Counted from the first letter of the stretch, positions 16,266-25,761 are shown. The stretch is DNA of 64,000 nucleotides from Paucibacter sp. DJ2R-2 (GCF_025717675.1 NZ_JAJIRT010000001.1:1302001-1366000); one strand, 5' to 3'. Translations and numbers: made by a program. Notes: generated from the sequence alone by a model not told the origin.

Positions 16266-16814
16266 AAAACCGGTCGCCGGGCGCGGCGCCGGGGCGGGCG
16301 CAGGGCGGGCTGCCGGGGGGCGCGCGGCCGGGCGAGCCGGGGCGCGAGGGGCAGGGGCGTCACCGTAGTCGTCGCCACCACCGCCGTAGGACGCAGCGCC
16401 GCCGCCGGCCGCAGCGCCTGCGCCACGACCTTCGCGGGCACCGTAGCCGCCACCACCACCACCGCCTTCATCGCCGGAGTCACGGCCGCCGAGCAGCTGC
16501 ATCTCGTTGGCGATGATCTCGGTGGTGTAGACCTCCTTGCCTTCCTTGTCGGTCCATTTGCGGGTGCGCAAACGGCCTTCGACGTAGAGCGGGCGGCCCT
16601 TCTTGCAGTACTGGCCGACGATCTCAGCGAGCTTGTCGTTGAACACCACGCGGTGCCATTCGGTCTCTTCCTGCTTCTCGCCGGATTCGCGGTTCTTCCA
16701 GTTGCGCGTGGTCGCCAGGCTGATGGTGCAGAACGCGACGCCGCTGGGGTTGTAGCGCAGCTCGGGGTCGCGCCCCAGGTTGCCGATGAGAATGACTTTG
16801 TTGACCGAGGCCAT
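16236..16814 (-). CDS. ssb: Single-stranded DNA-binding protein
   Basis: A 192-residue SSB. The N-terminal OB-fold (residues 1-110) shows [42 protein letters not shown] and [12 protein letters not shown] Gly-, Ala- and Pro-rich linker follows, then the acidic partner-binding tip DDMDDDIPF used to recruit RecQ, exonuclease I and other repair proteins. The reading frame is open further upstream, but the ATG of MASVNK is the family start. Two additional out-of-frame copies of the tail-coding sequence follow the stop codon. The bases CCCTTTC directly before the stop have the X-XXY-YYZ form of a minus-one slippery site. A terminator ends the transcript. It is divergent from the transglutaminase-like gene. 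Confidence 0.97.
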   Translation of the reverse strand: MASVNKVILIGNLGRDPELRYNPSGVAFCTISLATTRNWKNRESGEKQEETEWHRVVFNDKLAEIVGQYCKKGRPLYVEGRLRTRKWTDKEGKEVYTTEIIANEMQLLGGRDSGDEGGGGGGGYGAREGRGAGAAAGGGAASYGGGGDDYGDAPAPRAPARPAARPPAARPAPAPAPRPATGFDDMDDDIPF

Positions 16815-16940
16815 ATTGCGCTCCGCTGGCGATAAACGCGAGATTATGCCGCCGCCCCCGCTGCCCTGCCCAAACTTGACCCCGTACTGGCTCCAGGCTT
16901 CCCAATGCGGGCATCGCCCACAAGAGCTCAGGAGCCCGAG

Positions 16941-17657
16941 ATGCCCGACACACTCCAGCCCGCCCTGCTGCAAAGCAGCCCCATCCTGGACTATGAACAT
17001 CCACGCATCCAAGCCTTGCTGAGCGAGCGCGGCTGGTCGCTCTTGCCGGAGGCCGAGCGCATCGGCGCCATCTATGACTTCGTGCGCAAGGACATCGCCT
17101 TCGGCTACAACAGCGGCGACGAGATCCCGGCCTCCCAGGTGCTGGCCGACGGACTGGGCCAGTGCAACACCAAGGGCAGCCTGCTGATGGCCCTGCTGCG
17201 GGCCAGCGGCATCGCCTGCCGCTTCCACGGTTTCACCATCGACAAGCACTTGCAGAAGGGCGCCATCACCGGCCTGGCTTACTGGCTGGCGCCGCGCAGC
17301 ATCGTGCACAGCTGGGTCGAGGTCTGGCTGGACGGACGCTGGCTGGAGCTGGAAGGCTTCATCCTCGATGCCGCCTACCTGAGCGCCCTGCAGCGCCGTT
17401 TCCCGCAAGCCCGGGCCTTCTGCGGCTACGGCGCCGCCACGCCGAATCTGCAGGCGCCCGGGGTGGAATGGTGTGGCCGCAGCACCTACATCCAGAAGGA
17501 CGGCATCAAGCACGACTTCGGCCGTTTCGACACGCCCGATGACTTTTATGCCCGGCACGGCAGCAACCTCAGCGGCCTCAAGCGCTGGCTGTTCGTGCAC
17601 GCCATCCGCCACGCCATGAACCGCCGGGTGCGCGCGATCCGGCAGTTCCCGGGCTGA
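16941..17657 (+). CDS. Transglutaminase-like domain protein
   Basis: A 238-residue cytoplasmic protein of the transglutaminase/protease-like family. The catalytic Cys is in [20 protein letters not shown], the His in [14 protein letters not shown] and the Asp in [10 protein letters not shown], in the order C-H-D with normal spacing. The region after residue 150 ([18 protein letters not shown]) is specific to this subgroup. The start was set at the ATG of MPDTLQP, preceded by AGGAG; an upstream ATG lacks such a site. It is divergent from ssb with 126 bases between the starts. Likely a peptidase or amidase on a small substrate; the real substrate is unknown. Confidence 0.85.
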   Translation: MPDTLQPALLQSSPILDYEHPRIQALLSERGWSLLPEAERIGAIYDFVRKDIAFGYNSGDEIPASQVLADGLGQCNTKGSLLMALLRASGIACRFHGFTIDKHLQKGAITGLAYWLAPRSIVHSWVEVWLDGRWLELEGFILDAAYLSALQRRFPQARAFCGYGAATPNLQAPGVEWCGRSTYIQKDGIKHDFGRFDTPDDFYARHGSNLSGLKRWLFVHAIRHAMNRRVRAIRQFPG

Positions 17658-17761
17658 GGCCGCGCGAGCCCAGACCCCGGGCGGCCGCAGTTCGCGCCCT
17701 GCATCCCGCACTTAGTCAGGCCGGCGCCAGGCGCGGCGCAGGCTTTGCCTAAGATGCCGAC

Positions 17762-18937
17762 ATGGACAGCAGCACGCCCCTGAACCCGAGCCAGAGCTGG
17801 AACACCGGCAGCCGCCGGCGTTTCTGGCTGGCCTATGGCGGTGCCTGCCTGCTGACCTGGCTGCTCTATGTGGTGGCCGGGCTCGATTACCAACGCGGCC
17901 AGCAGGGCGTGTGGCAGCTCTGGTCCGCCGTCTACGAGGCCACGCTGACGCTCTGGGCACCGATGCTGATGGGCGTGCTGGTCTACCCCTGGGTGCGCTG
18001 GCTGCATGAGCGCGACTTCGGCCTGTTCAGCCTGGCCGCCCTGCACGCCGCCGCCGCCCTGCTGTTCAGCACGGTCTGGCTGGCCAGTGATTTCGTGCTC
18101 GCCAGCCTGCTCTTTGGCCCTGAGCATGCCGAGGCGACGCTGATGCAGACGGCGCTCTGGCGCGCCATCACCGGGGTGTTCGTCTACGTGCCGGTGTCCA
18201 CCGGTTTTGCGGCCGTGCTGAATGCCCGGCGCGCCCGCCGCAATGCGGTGGCCGCGGCCCAGGCCGAGAGCGCGCTGGCCCGCGCCGAACTGGCCGCCAT
18301 CAGCGGCAAGCTGAACCCGCATTTCCTCTTCAACACCCTGAATTCCCTGATCGCCCTGACCCGCAAAGACGCCAAGGCTGCCGAAACCGCCTTGCTGCGC
18401 TTCTCCGACATGCTGCGCTATGTGCTGGACAGCAAGCGCGGTGTGGCCGACCGCGTGACCCTGGAGGAAGAGCTGGGCTTTGTGCGCGACTACCTGGCCC
18501 TGGAGTCCCTGCGCCTGGGGCAGCGCCTCAGCGTTGAATGGGCGCTGGACCCGCAGACTCTGCAGGACGAGATCCCGCCGCTGACCCTGCAACCCCTGGT
18601 GGAGAACTCCATCATCCACGGCATCTCGCCCAGCGTGAAGGGCGGCTGCATCAGCATCAGCGCGCGCCGCGATGCCTTGACGCAAGGCCTGGCCCTGACC
18701 GTCAAAGACGACGGCGCTGGCTGCGACCCGGCCCGGCTGAACGCACAGGACGCAGTGGCCTCGCCCAGCGACGCCGCCCATGTCGGCGGCGGCCACCGCG
18801 GTGGCGGCATCGGCCTGGGCGCCCTGCGCCGCCGCTTTGCGCTGGACTTCGACGGCCGCGCCCGCATGCACATCCACACCGCACCCGGCGCAGGTTTCCG
18901 CGTCGACCTGTGGATTCCACAGGCCCTCACTGCATGA
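17762..18937 (+). CDS. LytS-type sensor histidine kinase
   Basis: A 391-residue inner-membrane kinase of the His_kinase (PF06580) type. Four membrane segments occupy about residues 21-40, 58-78, 88-118 and 135-155. After a short coiled linker the phospho-acceptor motif is LNPHFLFNTLNSL with H187. The ATPase part has PLVENSIIHG (N box), VKDDGAGCDP (G1) and GGGIGLGALRRR (G2). No separate sensory domain is present, so the signal is probably sensed in the membrane part. The stop overlaps the response-regulator start (ATGA). Forms an operon with the next two genes. Confidence 0.94.
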   Translation: MDSSTPLNPSQSWNTGSRRRFWLAYGGACLLTWLLYVVAGLDYQRGQQGVWQLWSAVYEATLTLWAPMLMGVLVYPWVRWLHERDFGLFSLAALHAAAALLFSTVWLASDFVLASLLFGPEHAEATLMQTALWRAITGVFVYVPVSTGFAAVLNARRARRNAVAAAQAESALARAELAAISGKLNPHFLFNTLNSLIALTRKDAKAAETALLRFSDMLRYVLDSKRGVADRVTLEEELGFVRDYLALESLRLGQRLSVEWALDPQTLQDEIPPLTLQPLVENSIIHGISPSVKGGCISISARRDALTQGLALTVKDDGAGCDPARLNAQDAVASPSDAAHVGGGHRGGGIGLGALRRRFALDFDGRARMHIHTAPGAGFRVDLWIPQALTA

Positions 18938-19722
18938 ACCCCATGAACACCACCGCCACACCCCGCATACGCACCCTGATCGCCGAGGACGAACCCCTGG
19001 CCAGCGAAGCCCTGGCCGACTGGGTCGCGCAGCTGCCGCAGCTGGAGCTGCTCGCCAGCTGCGCCGACGGCCTGAGCGCGCTGGAGCAGATCCGCAGCCT
19101 GCGGCCCGAGCTGGTCTTCATGGACATCAATATGCCGGGGCTGAGCGGCCTGCAGGTCTTGCGCGCCCTGGCCGAGGACGGCGCCGGCGGCCCGGCACCG
19201 CGCGTCATCTTCACCACCGCCTACAACGAGCACGCCATCACCGCCTTTGAGCTGCACGCGGCCGACTACCTGCTCAAGCCCTTCTCGCAAGAGCGCTTCA
19301 ACGAGGCCGTCGGCCATGCGCTTCAGCGCGGCACCGCCGCTGAGACGGGCGGCAGCACCCAGGCCCTGGAGGCCGCGGCCAAGCCCGACAGCTCGCCCAT
19401 GACCCGGCTGCTGGTGCGCGACCAGGGCAAGATCTTCCCAATCCAAGTGGACACCGTCGAATATCTGCGTTCGGACATCAAGTACACAGCCGTGGCCAGC
19501 GGTGGCCGCCAGTACCTGGTCAACCTGCCGATCACCGCCTTCGAGCAGCGCCTGGACCCGAGCCGCTTCATCAAGCTGCAGCGCAGCTGCATCGTCAATC
19601 TCGACTTCGTGGTGTCGATGACGCCCGATGAAAACTCGCAACTGATCGTGCAGATGCAGGACGGCAGCCGCTTCACGGCCAACCGCGATGTGTCCAAGAA
19701 ACTGAGGGAGCAATCGATATGA
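18934..19722 (+). CDS. LytTR-type response regulator
   Basis: A 262-residue regulator. The receiver domain (residues 12-130) has the acidic pair E18-D19, phospho-acceptor D64 in VFMDINMPG, and the Lys in YLLKPF. The LytTR DNA-binding domain (about residues 155-260) shows VDTVEYLRSDIKYTAV and FIKLQRSCIVNLDFV. Proteins of this class bind direct repeats in target promoters. Start overlaps the kinase stop and its own stop overlaps the next start, both as ATGA. It is the partner of the kinase; one likely target is its own operon. Confidence 0.94.
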   Translation: MNPMNTTATPRIRTLIAEDEPLASEALADWVAQLPQLELLASCADGLSALEQIRSLRPELVFMDINMPGLSGLQVLRALAEDGAGGPAPRVIFTTAYNEHAITAFELHAADYLLKPFSQERFNEAVGHALQRGTAAETGGSTQALEAAAKPDSSPMTRLLVRDQGKIFPIQVDTVEYLRSDIKYTAVASGGRQYLVNLPITAFEQRLDPSRFIKLQRSCIVNLDFVVSMTPDENSQLIVQMQDGSRFTANRDVSKKLREQSI

Positions 19723-20591
19723 GCTGGAAGCTGCTGTCCACCGGCCTGCTGGCCTGTCTGATGAGCGAGTTGGTGGCCGCTCAGCCCGGCGGCGCGCCCG
19801 CCGCAGCGGCGCCTCCTGCGGCCCCGGCGGCACCCGCAGCCCCAGCTGCTGCGGCGCCACCGGCAGCGCCGGCGGTCGAGGGCAAGCTCTACGTCAGTCG
19901 CCCGTTTGAGCGCCTGGAGCTGTCAGGCACCGCCAATGTGCGACTGATCCAGGGCGAGCGCGACCAGGTCTTTGTGGTCGGCGACGCCGAGGCCCAGAAA
20001 CAGATCGAGCTCGACTACAGCGGCGACAAGTTGCAGATCCGCTCGGTCGACGGCTGGAAGATGTGGCGCAACCAAAGGCCGCAGATCGACGTCACCCTGC
20101 GCCGGCTCAATCAAGTGATCCTGTCGGGCGCTGGCGATCTGCATGCGCCAGGTGCCTTCCGCTGCGTCCAGCTGACGGTCAGCATCTCGGGCGCTGGCTC
20201 GGCACGCTTCGACGAGCTCAGCGCCGAGCGCTTGAACTTCGGCATCTCCGGTGCCGGCACCGGCCGCATCAGCGGCCAGGTGAACGAGCTGTCGCTGCGC
20301 ATCTCCGGCAAGGGCCGCCTGCAGGCCGAGAGCTTGCAGGCCAATCGCGCGGCCCTCAGCATCAGCGGCATCGGTGAGGCCGAGGTCTGGGCCACCGAAC
20401 AGCTGGCGATCTCGGTTTCGGGCTTTGGCCAGGTCGACTACTGGGGCCGGCCCGAGGTGCAACGCCAGTCCTCCGGCATCTCGCGCATCAACGCCCGCGG
20501 CGACAAGGCCAGCAACGCCCGCGCGGCACCCAGCAATGGCGGCGGCAGCAGTGAAGCCCGCGCGCCGCTGGAGGAGCTTGCGAGGCGCTGA
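19719..20591 (+). CDS. Exported DUF2807 (head GIN domain) protein
   Basis: A 290-residue protein with a signal peptide (LLSTGLLACLMSELVAAQ), then an Ala/Pro-rich linker of about 30 residues, then a beta-helix-like DUF2807 domain. The domain shows repeated strands with SGAG/SGIG/SGFG turns: ILSGAGDLH, SISGAGSARF, GISGAGTGRI, RISGKGRLQ, SISGIGEAE, SVSGFGQVD. The last 40 residues are low complexity. Such proteins are periplasmic or surface-linked, of unknown function, and often sit beside sensory systems. Its ATGA overlap with the response regulator suggests it belongs to the same signalling unit, perhaps as the sensed or regulated envelope factor (inference). Confidence 0.85.
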   Translation: MSWKLLSTGLLACLMSELVAAQPGGAPAAAAPPAAPAAPAAPAAAAPPAAPAVEGKLYVSRPFERLELSGTANVRLIQGERDQVFVVGDAEAQKQIELDYSGDKLQIRSVDGWKMWRNQRPQIDVTLRRLNQVILSGAGDLHAPGAFRCVQLTVSISGAGSARFDELSAERLNFGISGAGTGRISGQVNELSLRISGKGRLQAESLQANRAALSISGIGEAEVWATEQLAISVSGFGQVDYWGRPEVQRQSSGISRINARGDKASNARAAPSNGGGSSEARAPLEELARR

Positions 20592-20750
20592 CAGCCGCGG
20601 CCCTGCCGGAAACCGGTCAAAGTCCACGGCGCCGCCCTGGAGGGCACTGTGCAAAGCTGAGCGTGCAAGCCTATCGTGTGCAGACGAGCACCCGGCACCG
20701 CTTGCCGCCGCAGTCGCTGGCGGACCGATGGCCGGGCGGAAGGAGATGCC

Positions 20751-22112
20751 ATGAGCTCCACGCCCGAAACCTCCACACTGAGTGAGCAGCTCAGCCAACT
20801 GCGCGGCAGCATGCAATGGCTGGTTCGGCGCTCCGGCTCGGAGCTTCAACGGGCCCGAGGCAGCTACCGCAACCCCTTCGCCCGAGACCGTGCCCGTGTG
20901 CTGCATTGCAGCTCCTTCCGGCGCCTGCAGGGCAAGCTCAGTTGGCCCAGTCTCGACGAGGGCGAAGTCATGCGCTCGCGACTGACCCATGCGCTGGAGA
21001 CCGCGCAATTGGCGCGAGGTTTGTTGCGCGCCTTGGAGGGCTTGCACTCCCGCTCGGAGCCCTGGGTGGCCTTGCTGCCGGACCCGAATTTGCTGGAGTC
21101 CATTGCTTTTGCACGCGAGCTGGGCGCGGCCCCCTTCGGGCGCGGCGGGGAGATCATGCTCAACTGCCTGATGCACGAGCACGGCGGCTTCGAGACCCGC
21201 GCGCAGAGCATCCGCCTGCTGGCACGCCAGGAGCCCTATGCCGAAGGCTTCGGCCTCGACCCCTCGCGCCGCCTTTTGCTCGGCATGCTGGACCGGCCCT
21301 GCCCCTGGTCGCGGCTGCTGTCGCCCCGCCCGCGACAGCAGCCCGGGCCCGGCATGGTGCCGTTGCGCGAACACTGGTCACCGCCCCAGGGCTTTTACGA
21401 CGAAGACCAGGATCTGGTGGATTGGGTCCTCATGCCCCTGGAAGGCCCGGAAGCCGATCGCCTGCTCATGCCCCGGCGCTTGGCGACGGCCCAGCAGCAT
21501 GGCCACGCCGGCCCTGGCAGCCTGGATGCCAGCCTGGTGCAGCTGGCCGCGGGGATTGCACAGGGCGTGCATGAATTCGAGGATGGCCTGACCCTTGGCG
21601 AGATTGCGCGAGAGGACTGGGAGGCGATCGAACTCGATCGCGGCTGGGCCGAGGCAGTGGACCTGGGCGATATCGACGGCATCGGCCAGGCCTTGTTCGG
21701 CAGCTCAACACCGGCACGCAAGCGCGCCATCGGCACGCTGGTGAACGCCCTGGTGGTGTCTGCCGAAGTGGAGCCCCTGCCCGGCCACGAGGAGGCCTTG
21801 CTCGCTTGGCAAGTGCAGTTGCTGCCTCAGGCTCAGGTCTTTCTGGGTGGCTTGCAAGCCTTGGTGCAGCGCCGCCTCTACGACCGTGCCCAGGTCCAGA
21901 TGCAAGAGCACCGCGGCCAAATCGTCTTGCGCGAGCTCTTCGAGGCCTGCGTCACCACACCCAAGCGCTTGTTGCGCGACGAAGCCCTGGCGGCCTATGC
22001 GGGGGCAGAGAGCGAGACCGCAAAAATGAGGGTCATTGCGGACCAGCTGGCCGGGCTGTCCGACGCCCACGCCACCCGTTTGCACGACAAACTGGTGAAT
22101 GGTGTCGGCTGA
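20751..22112 (+). CDS. dGTPase-like protein lacking the HD catalytic residues
   Basis: A 453-residue protein aligned with the deoxyguanosine triphosphate triphosphohydrolase family: RNPFARDRARVLHCSSFRRLQGK, SRLTHALETAQLARG with conserved H80, and PFGRGGEIMLNCLMHEHGGFE. In active members the central motif reads AHDLGHPPFGHAGE; here it is FARELGAAPFGRGGE, so the metal ligands H and D are R122 and E123 and both following His are also changed (A126, R131). A later HDxED motif reads HEFED. The rest of the fold appears intact and full length, so this is a probable pseudoenzyme. The start has a strong AAGGAG site and sits 160 bases after the DUF2807 gene. Family clear, activity doubtful. Confidence 0.85.
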   Translation: MSSTPETSTLSEQLSQLRGSMQWLVRRSGSELQRARGSYRNPFARDRARVLHCSSFRRLQGKLSWPSLDEGEVMRSRLTHALETAQLARGLLRALEGLHSRSEPWVALLPDPNLLESIAFARELGAAPFGRGGEIMLNCLMHEHGGFETRAQSIRLLARQEPYAEGFGLDPSRRLLLGMLDRPCPWSRLLSPRPRQQPGPGMVPLREHWSPPQGFYDEDQDLVDWVLMPLEGPEADRLLMPRRLATAQQHGHAGPGSLDASLVQLAAGIAQGVHEFEDGLTLGEIAREDWEAIELDRGWAEAVDLGDIDGIGQALFGSSTPARKRAIGTLVNALVVSAEVEPLPGHEEALLAWQVQLLPQAQVFLGGLQALVQRRLYDRAQVQMQEHRGQIVLRELFEACVTTPKRLLRDEALAAYAGAESETAKMRVIADQLAGLSDAHATRLHDKLVNGVG

Positions 22113-22148
22113 GTTGCTGCACCCGTCCCGCTCGGGTCGGGCCTGCCC

Positions 22149-22649
22149 TCAAGGCTCGCCGTCCCAGTAATCGAGGCCGTGCTCGCGCCGGTGGATGAAG
22201 GCCGGGCCTTTTGAGAACACAGCGATCTTGCCCGAGTCGGGGTATTCGCAGACTTCGGGCCGGTCCTGGGTGCTGATGCTCAGGTACTTGAGCTCGGCGT
22301 CCGAGGTGTTGAGGATGTGGTGCGGGTATTCGGGCCCGCAAGGAATGAAGATGACATCGCCGGCCTTGATGGGCAGCAGTTCATCGGCCACCCGCAAGGT
22401 ACCCTGACCCTCGAGGACGATGAACATCTCCTCTTGCGTGTGGTGAAAGTGGTAGGGGCAGCTCTGCTGGCCGGGCGCCACGGTGTCCACGCCACAGCCG
22501 AGTTTGCGCGCCAGCGTGCCCTCGGACACAGCCCCGACCAGGCTGTCGTAGCGCGGCGCGCGCAGATAGCGCTCGCGCGGCACTTCCAGAAAATTGCGGA
22601 TCAGTTTGCTGCGCAAATCGGCGGCCTTGTCCTGCGCGTTGTTCGACAT
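22149..22649 (-). CDS. Cupin-domain protein
   Basis: A 166-residue single-domain cupin. Motif 1 is PYHFHHTQEEMFIVLEGQGTLRV with the metal-binding His, His and Glu; motif 2 is the PEYPHHILNTSD segment. The C-terminus FIHRREHGLDYWDGEP is typical of a common proteobacterial subgroup. It binds a metal and probably a small ligand; enzymatic role unknown. It is transcribed away from recQ with only 29 bases between the starts, so the two promoters overlap the neighbouring genes. Confidence 0.85.
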   Translation of the reverse strand: MSNNAQDKAADLRSKLIRNFLEVPRERYLRAPRYDSLVGAVSEGTLARKLGCGVDTVAPGQQSCPYHFHHTQEEMFIVLEGQGTLRVADELLPIKAGDVIFIPCGPEYPHHILNTSDAELKYLSISTQDRPEVCEYPDSGKIAVFSKGPAFIHRREHGLDYWDGEP

Positions 22650-22678
22650 TCCGGGTTCTCCTCGACAATGGCGGGCTC

Positions 22679-24550
22679 ATGACCCGTGCTGACCATCTTC
22701 CCGCCCCCACCCAGATCCTGCAAGAGGTGTTCGGCTACAGCGCCTTCCGTGGCGCGCAGGCCGACATCGTGGGCCATGTGGTGGCCGGCGGCGACGCCCT
22801 GGTGCTGATGCCCACCGGCGGTGGCAAAAGCCTCTGCTACCAGATCCCCGCCATCGCCCGCCACCGCAGCCAGCAAGGCGTGACGGTGGTCGTCAGCCCC
22901 TTGATCGCCCTGATGCACGACCAGGTCGGCGCGCTGGAAGAAGCCGGCGTGCACGCCGCCTTTTTGAACAGCAGCTTGAGCGGCGAGCAGGCCGCCCATG
23001 TCGAGCGCGAGATGATGAGTGGCCGCCTGGTCATGCTCTACGCCGCGCCCGAGCGCATCACCAACCCGCGCTTTCTGGCCCAGCTCGATTCCCTGCAGGA
23101 GCGCGGCCTGCTGAGCCTGTTCGCCATCGACGAGGCGCATTGCGTCAGCCAGTGGGGCCATGATTTCCGCAGCGAGTACCTGGCGCTCAGTCTGCTGCAC
23201 GAGCGCTACCCCGAGGTGCCGCGCATCGCGCTGACGGCCACCGCCGACGATCTGACCCGCGCCGACATCATCGAGCGCCTGCGCCTGGAAGAAGCGCGCG
23301 TCTTCATCAGCAGCTTCGACCGACCCAACATCCGCTACACCATCGTCGAGAAGGACAGCAAGCCGCGCGATCAGCTGCTGCGCTTCATCCAGGACGAGCA
23401 CCACGAGGACGCCGGCGTCGTCTACTGCCAGAGCCGCAAAAAGGTGGACGAAACGGCCGACTGGCTGGTCAGCGCCGGCATCAAGGCCTTGCCCTACCAC
23501 GCCGGTCTGGACGCGGCCGTGCGCCAGCGCCACCAGGACCGCTTTTTGCGCGAAGACAGCATCGTCATGGTGGCCACCATCGCCTTCGGCATGGGCATAG
23601 ACAAACCCGATGTGCGCTTCGTCGCCCACCTGGACCTGCCCAAGAACATCGAGAGCTACTACCAGGAGACCGGCCGCGCCGGCCGCGACGGCGCGGCGGC
23701 CGATGCCTGGATGACCTACGGCCTGGCCGATGTGGTGAACCAGCGCCGCATGATCGACGAGAGCCCGGCCGGCGAGGAGTTCAAGAAAGGTCAGCGCGGC
23801 AAGCTCGATGCCTTGCTGGCTCTGGCTGAGGCGACCGACTGCCGGCGCGTGCGGCTGCTCGCTTATTTCGGTGAGTTAAGTACAGCCTGCGGCAACTGCG
23901 ACAACTGCCTCGTGCCGCCCGCCACCTGGGACGGCACCGATTCCGCCCGCAAGCTGCTCAGCTGCATCTACCGCTTTCACCAGAACGGCGGCCAGCGCTT
24001 CGGTGCCGGCCACCTGATCGATGTACTGCGCGGCAAGGTCACCGACAAGGTCACGCAGTACGGCCACCAAAGTCTGTCCACCTGGGGTATTGGCGCCGAC
24101 CTGCCGGAAACCCAGTGGCGCGCCGTGCTGCGCCAGCTGATCGCCTTGGGCCATGTCTTCACCGAAGGCGAGTACATGACCTTGGCCCTGGCCGACAGCG
24201 CCCGCGCCGTGCTCAAGGGCGAGGTGCAGCTGCTGCTGCGCGTGCCCACGGCAGCGCCCAAGCGCGGCCGGCTGACGCGCGGAACCAAGCCCGGTGCTGG
24301 CAGTGGCAAGAGCAGCGCGCCGATCGAGCTCGACGACGATGCCCTGGCGCGCTTCGAACTGCTCAAGGCCTGGCGCGCCGAGGTGGCCAAGGAGCACGGC
24401 CTGCCCGCCTATGTGATCTTCCAGAACGTCACCCTGGCCGAGATGGCCCGACAGAACCCGCAAAGCCTGGACGAACTGGTCGGCATCAGCGGGGTGGGGG
24501 CGAAGAAGCTGGAAGCGTACGGCGAAGAGATCTTGCGCGTTCTCGGCTGA
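22679..24550 (+). CDS. recQ: ATP-dependent DNA helicase RecQ
   Basis: A 623-residue helicase of full family length. Helicase motif I is MPTGGGKSLCYQ (residues 44-55), motif II DEAH in FAIDEAHCVSQWGHDFR, and motif VI QETGRAGRDG. The RQC zinc site is formed by CRRVRLLAYFGE and CGNCDNC. The HRDC domain covers about residues 540-623 (LLKAWRAEVAKEHGLPAYVIF, ISGVGAKKLEAYG). RecQ unwinds DNA 3' to 5' in recombinational repair and binds the SSB tail; ssb is 6 kb to the left. Confidence 0.97.
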   Translation: MTRADHLPAPTQILQEVFGYSAFRGAQADIVGHVVAGGDALVLMPTGGGKSLCYQIPAIARHRSQQGVTVVVSPLIALMHDQVGALEEAGVHAAFLNSSLSGEQAAHVEREMMSGRLVMLYAAPERITNPRFLAQLDSLQERGLLSLFAIDEAHCVSQWGHDFRSEYLALSLLHERYPEVPRIALTATADDLTRADIIERLRLEEARVFISSFDRPNIRYTIVEKDSKPRDQLLRFIQDEHHEDAGVVYCQSRKKVDETADWLVSAGIKALPYHAGLDAAVRQRHQDRFLREDSIVMVATIAFGMGIDKPDVRFVAHLDLPKNIESYYQETGRAGRDGAAADAWMTYGLADVVNQRRMIDESPAGEEFKKGQRGKLDALLALAEATDCRRVRLLAYFGELSTACGNCDNCLVPPATWDGTDSARKLLSCIYRFHQNGGQRFGAGHLIDVLRGKVTDKVTQYGHQSLSTWGIGADLPETQWRAVLRQLIALGHVFTEGEYMTLALADSARAVLKGEVQLLLRVPTAAPKRGRLTRGTKPGAGSGKSSAPIELDDDALARFELLKAWRAEVAKEHGLPAYVIFQNVTLAEMARQNPQSLDELVGISGVGAKKLEAYGEEILRVLG

Positions 24551-24601
24551 TCCGTGCGCTGTGCCCTGGGTCACGCGGGCACAAACTGTAACAATCGGCG
24601 T

Positions 24602-25696
24602 ATGAAACGCCGCCTACTGCTCAGCGCCCTGAGCCTGCCTACCGGGCAGGTGCTGGCGCAGCTGGCGGCGTCCGCGCCGCTCGCACCCGGCCTGCCGGCA
24701 CTGAACGTCGAGCGCCAGCTGGAAGCCGCGGCCCGTGCCGAGGGCCGGCTCCACACCTTGGGCATGCCTGACAGCTGGGCCAACTGGGCCGGCATCTGGG
24801 CCGACCTGAAGCGGCTTTACGGCATTGAGCACAGCGACGAGAACATGAACAGCGCCGAAGAGATCGAGCGCATGGCACGCGACGGCAGCCGCGGCACCGT
24901 GGACCTGGGCGATGTCGGCTTCGAATATGGGGCTGTGGCGCGCGGGCGGGGCATCAGCCGGCCGCACAAGCCCAAGCATTGGGAGCAGATCCCCGCCTGG
25001 GCGCGCGACGAAGATGGCTACTGGGCCCTGGCCTACACCGGCACGATTGCCTTTGCCGTCAACAAAAAGCGGCACGGCGGGCGTGTGCCGCGCAGCTGGC
25101 AGGAGCTGTTTGATGGCCCCTACACGGTGCAAGTCGGCGGCGTCGGCAGCTCGGCCCAGGCCAGCGCCAATGTGTTGGCGGCCGCCATCGCACTGGGCGG
25201 CGATGAAGTGCGCCTGCAGCCGGCGCTGGAGGCCTTTGCCAAGCTGGCCCGACAGGGCCGGCTGATTCACAGCAATGCCACGGTGGCCGACTTGCAGCGC
25301 GGCAAGGCCGATGTCTTCCTGCTCTGGGATTTCGTCGCCCTGGGCCATCGCAGCCGCCTGACGCAGCCCGCCGACTACGAAGTGCTGATTCCCACCGACG
25401 GCTCGGTCACCAGCGGCTACACCACCCTCATCAACCGCCACGCACCGCACCCCAATGCCGCGCAGCTGGCACGCGAGTACATCTTCAGCGACGCCGGCCA
25501 GCTGCAGCTGGCGCGCGGCTATGCCCGGCCGATTCGCCTCGCTCACCTGGACCTGCCGCCCGAGCTGCGCCAAAGGCTGCTGGACCCGGCCCAGTACAGC
25601 AAGGCTCGCGCCCTGCGCCCCTTCGTCTGGGCCTGGGAGATGAAGAAGCTGCGCGAGACCTGGCAAGACGAAGTGCTCAAGCAAACCGTGCGCTGA
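24602..25696 (+). CDS. ABC transporter solute-binding protein (family 1)
   Basis: A 364-residue periplasmic binding protein. The N-terminus MKRRLLLSALSLPTGQVLAQ is a plausible signal with cleavage after AQ. Mature features include ARAEGRLHTLGMPDSWANW, TVDLGDVGFEYG, DGYWALAYTGTIAFAVNKK, and a C-terminal helical region; this matches iron(III)/polyamine/phosphonate-type binding proteins. No permease or ATPase gene is beside it, so the transporter partners lie elsewhere. Ligand unknown. The start was chosen at the ATG followed by the signal; an upstream ATG lacks one. Follows recQ by 51 bases. Confidence 0.85.
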   Translation: MKRRLLLSALSLPTGQVLAQLAASAPLAPGLPALNVERQLEAAARAEGRLHTLGMPDSWANWAGIWADLKRLYGIEHSDENMNSAEEIERMARDGSRGTVDLGDVGFEYGAVARGRGISRPHKPKHWEQIPAWARDEDGYWALAYTGTIAFAVNKKRHGGRVPRSWQELFDGPYTVQVGGVGSSAQASANVLAAAIALGGDEVRLQPALEAFAKLARQGRLIHSNATVADLQRGKADVFLLWDFVALGHRSRLTQPADYEVLIPTDGSVTSGYTTLINRHAPHPNAAQLAREYIFSDAGQLQLARGYARPIRLAHLDLPPELRQRLLDPAQYSKARALRPFVWAWEMKKLRETWQDEVLKQTVR

Positions 25697-25761
25697 ACTG
25701 CGTCGGCGCGCGTCGCGCTTGGCGGAGAATCCGAGGCTTCGACCCACGACGGTCGCCAACG

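Noticed and set aside
16815-17711. In-frame upstream extension of ssb
   Set aside because: The extension is antisense to the transglutaminase-like gene; the family start is at MASVNK.
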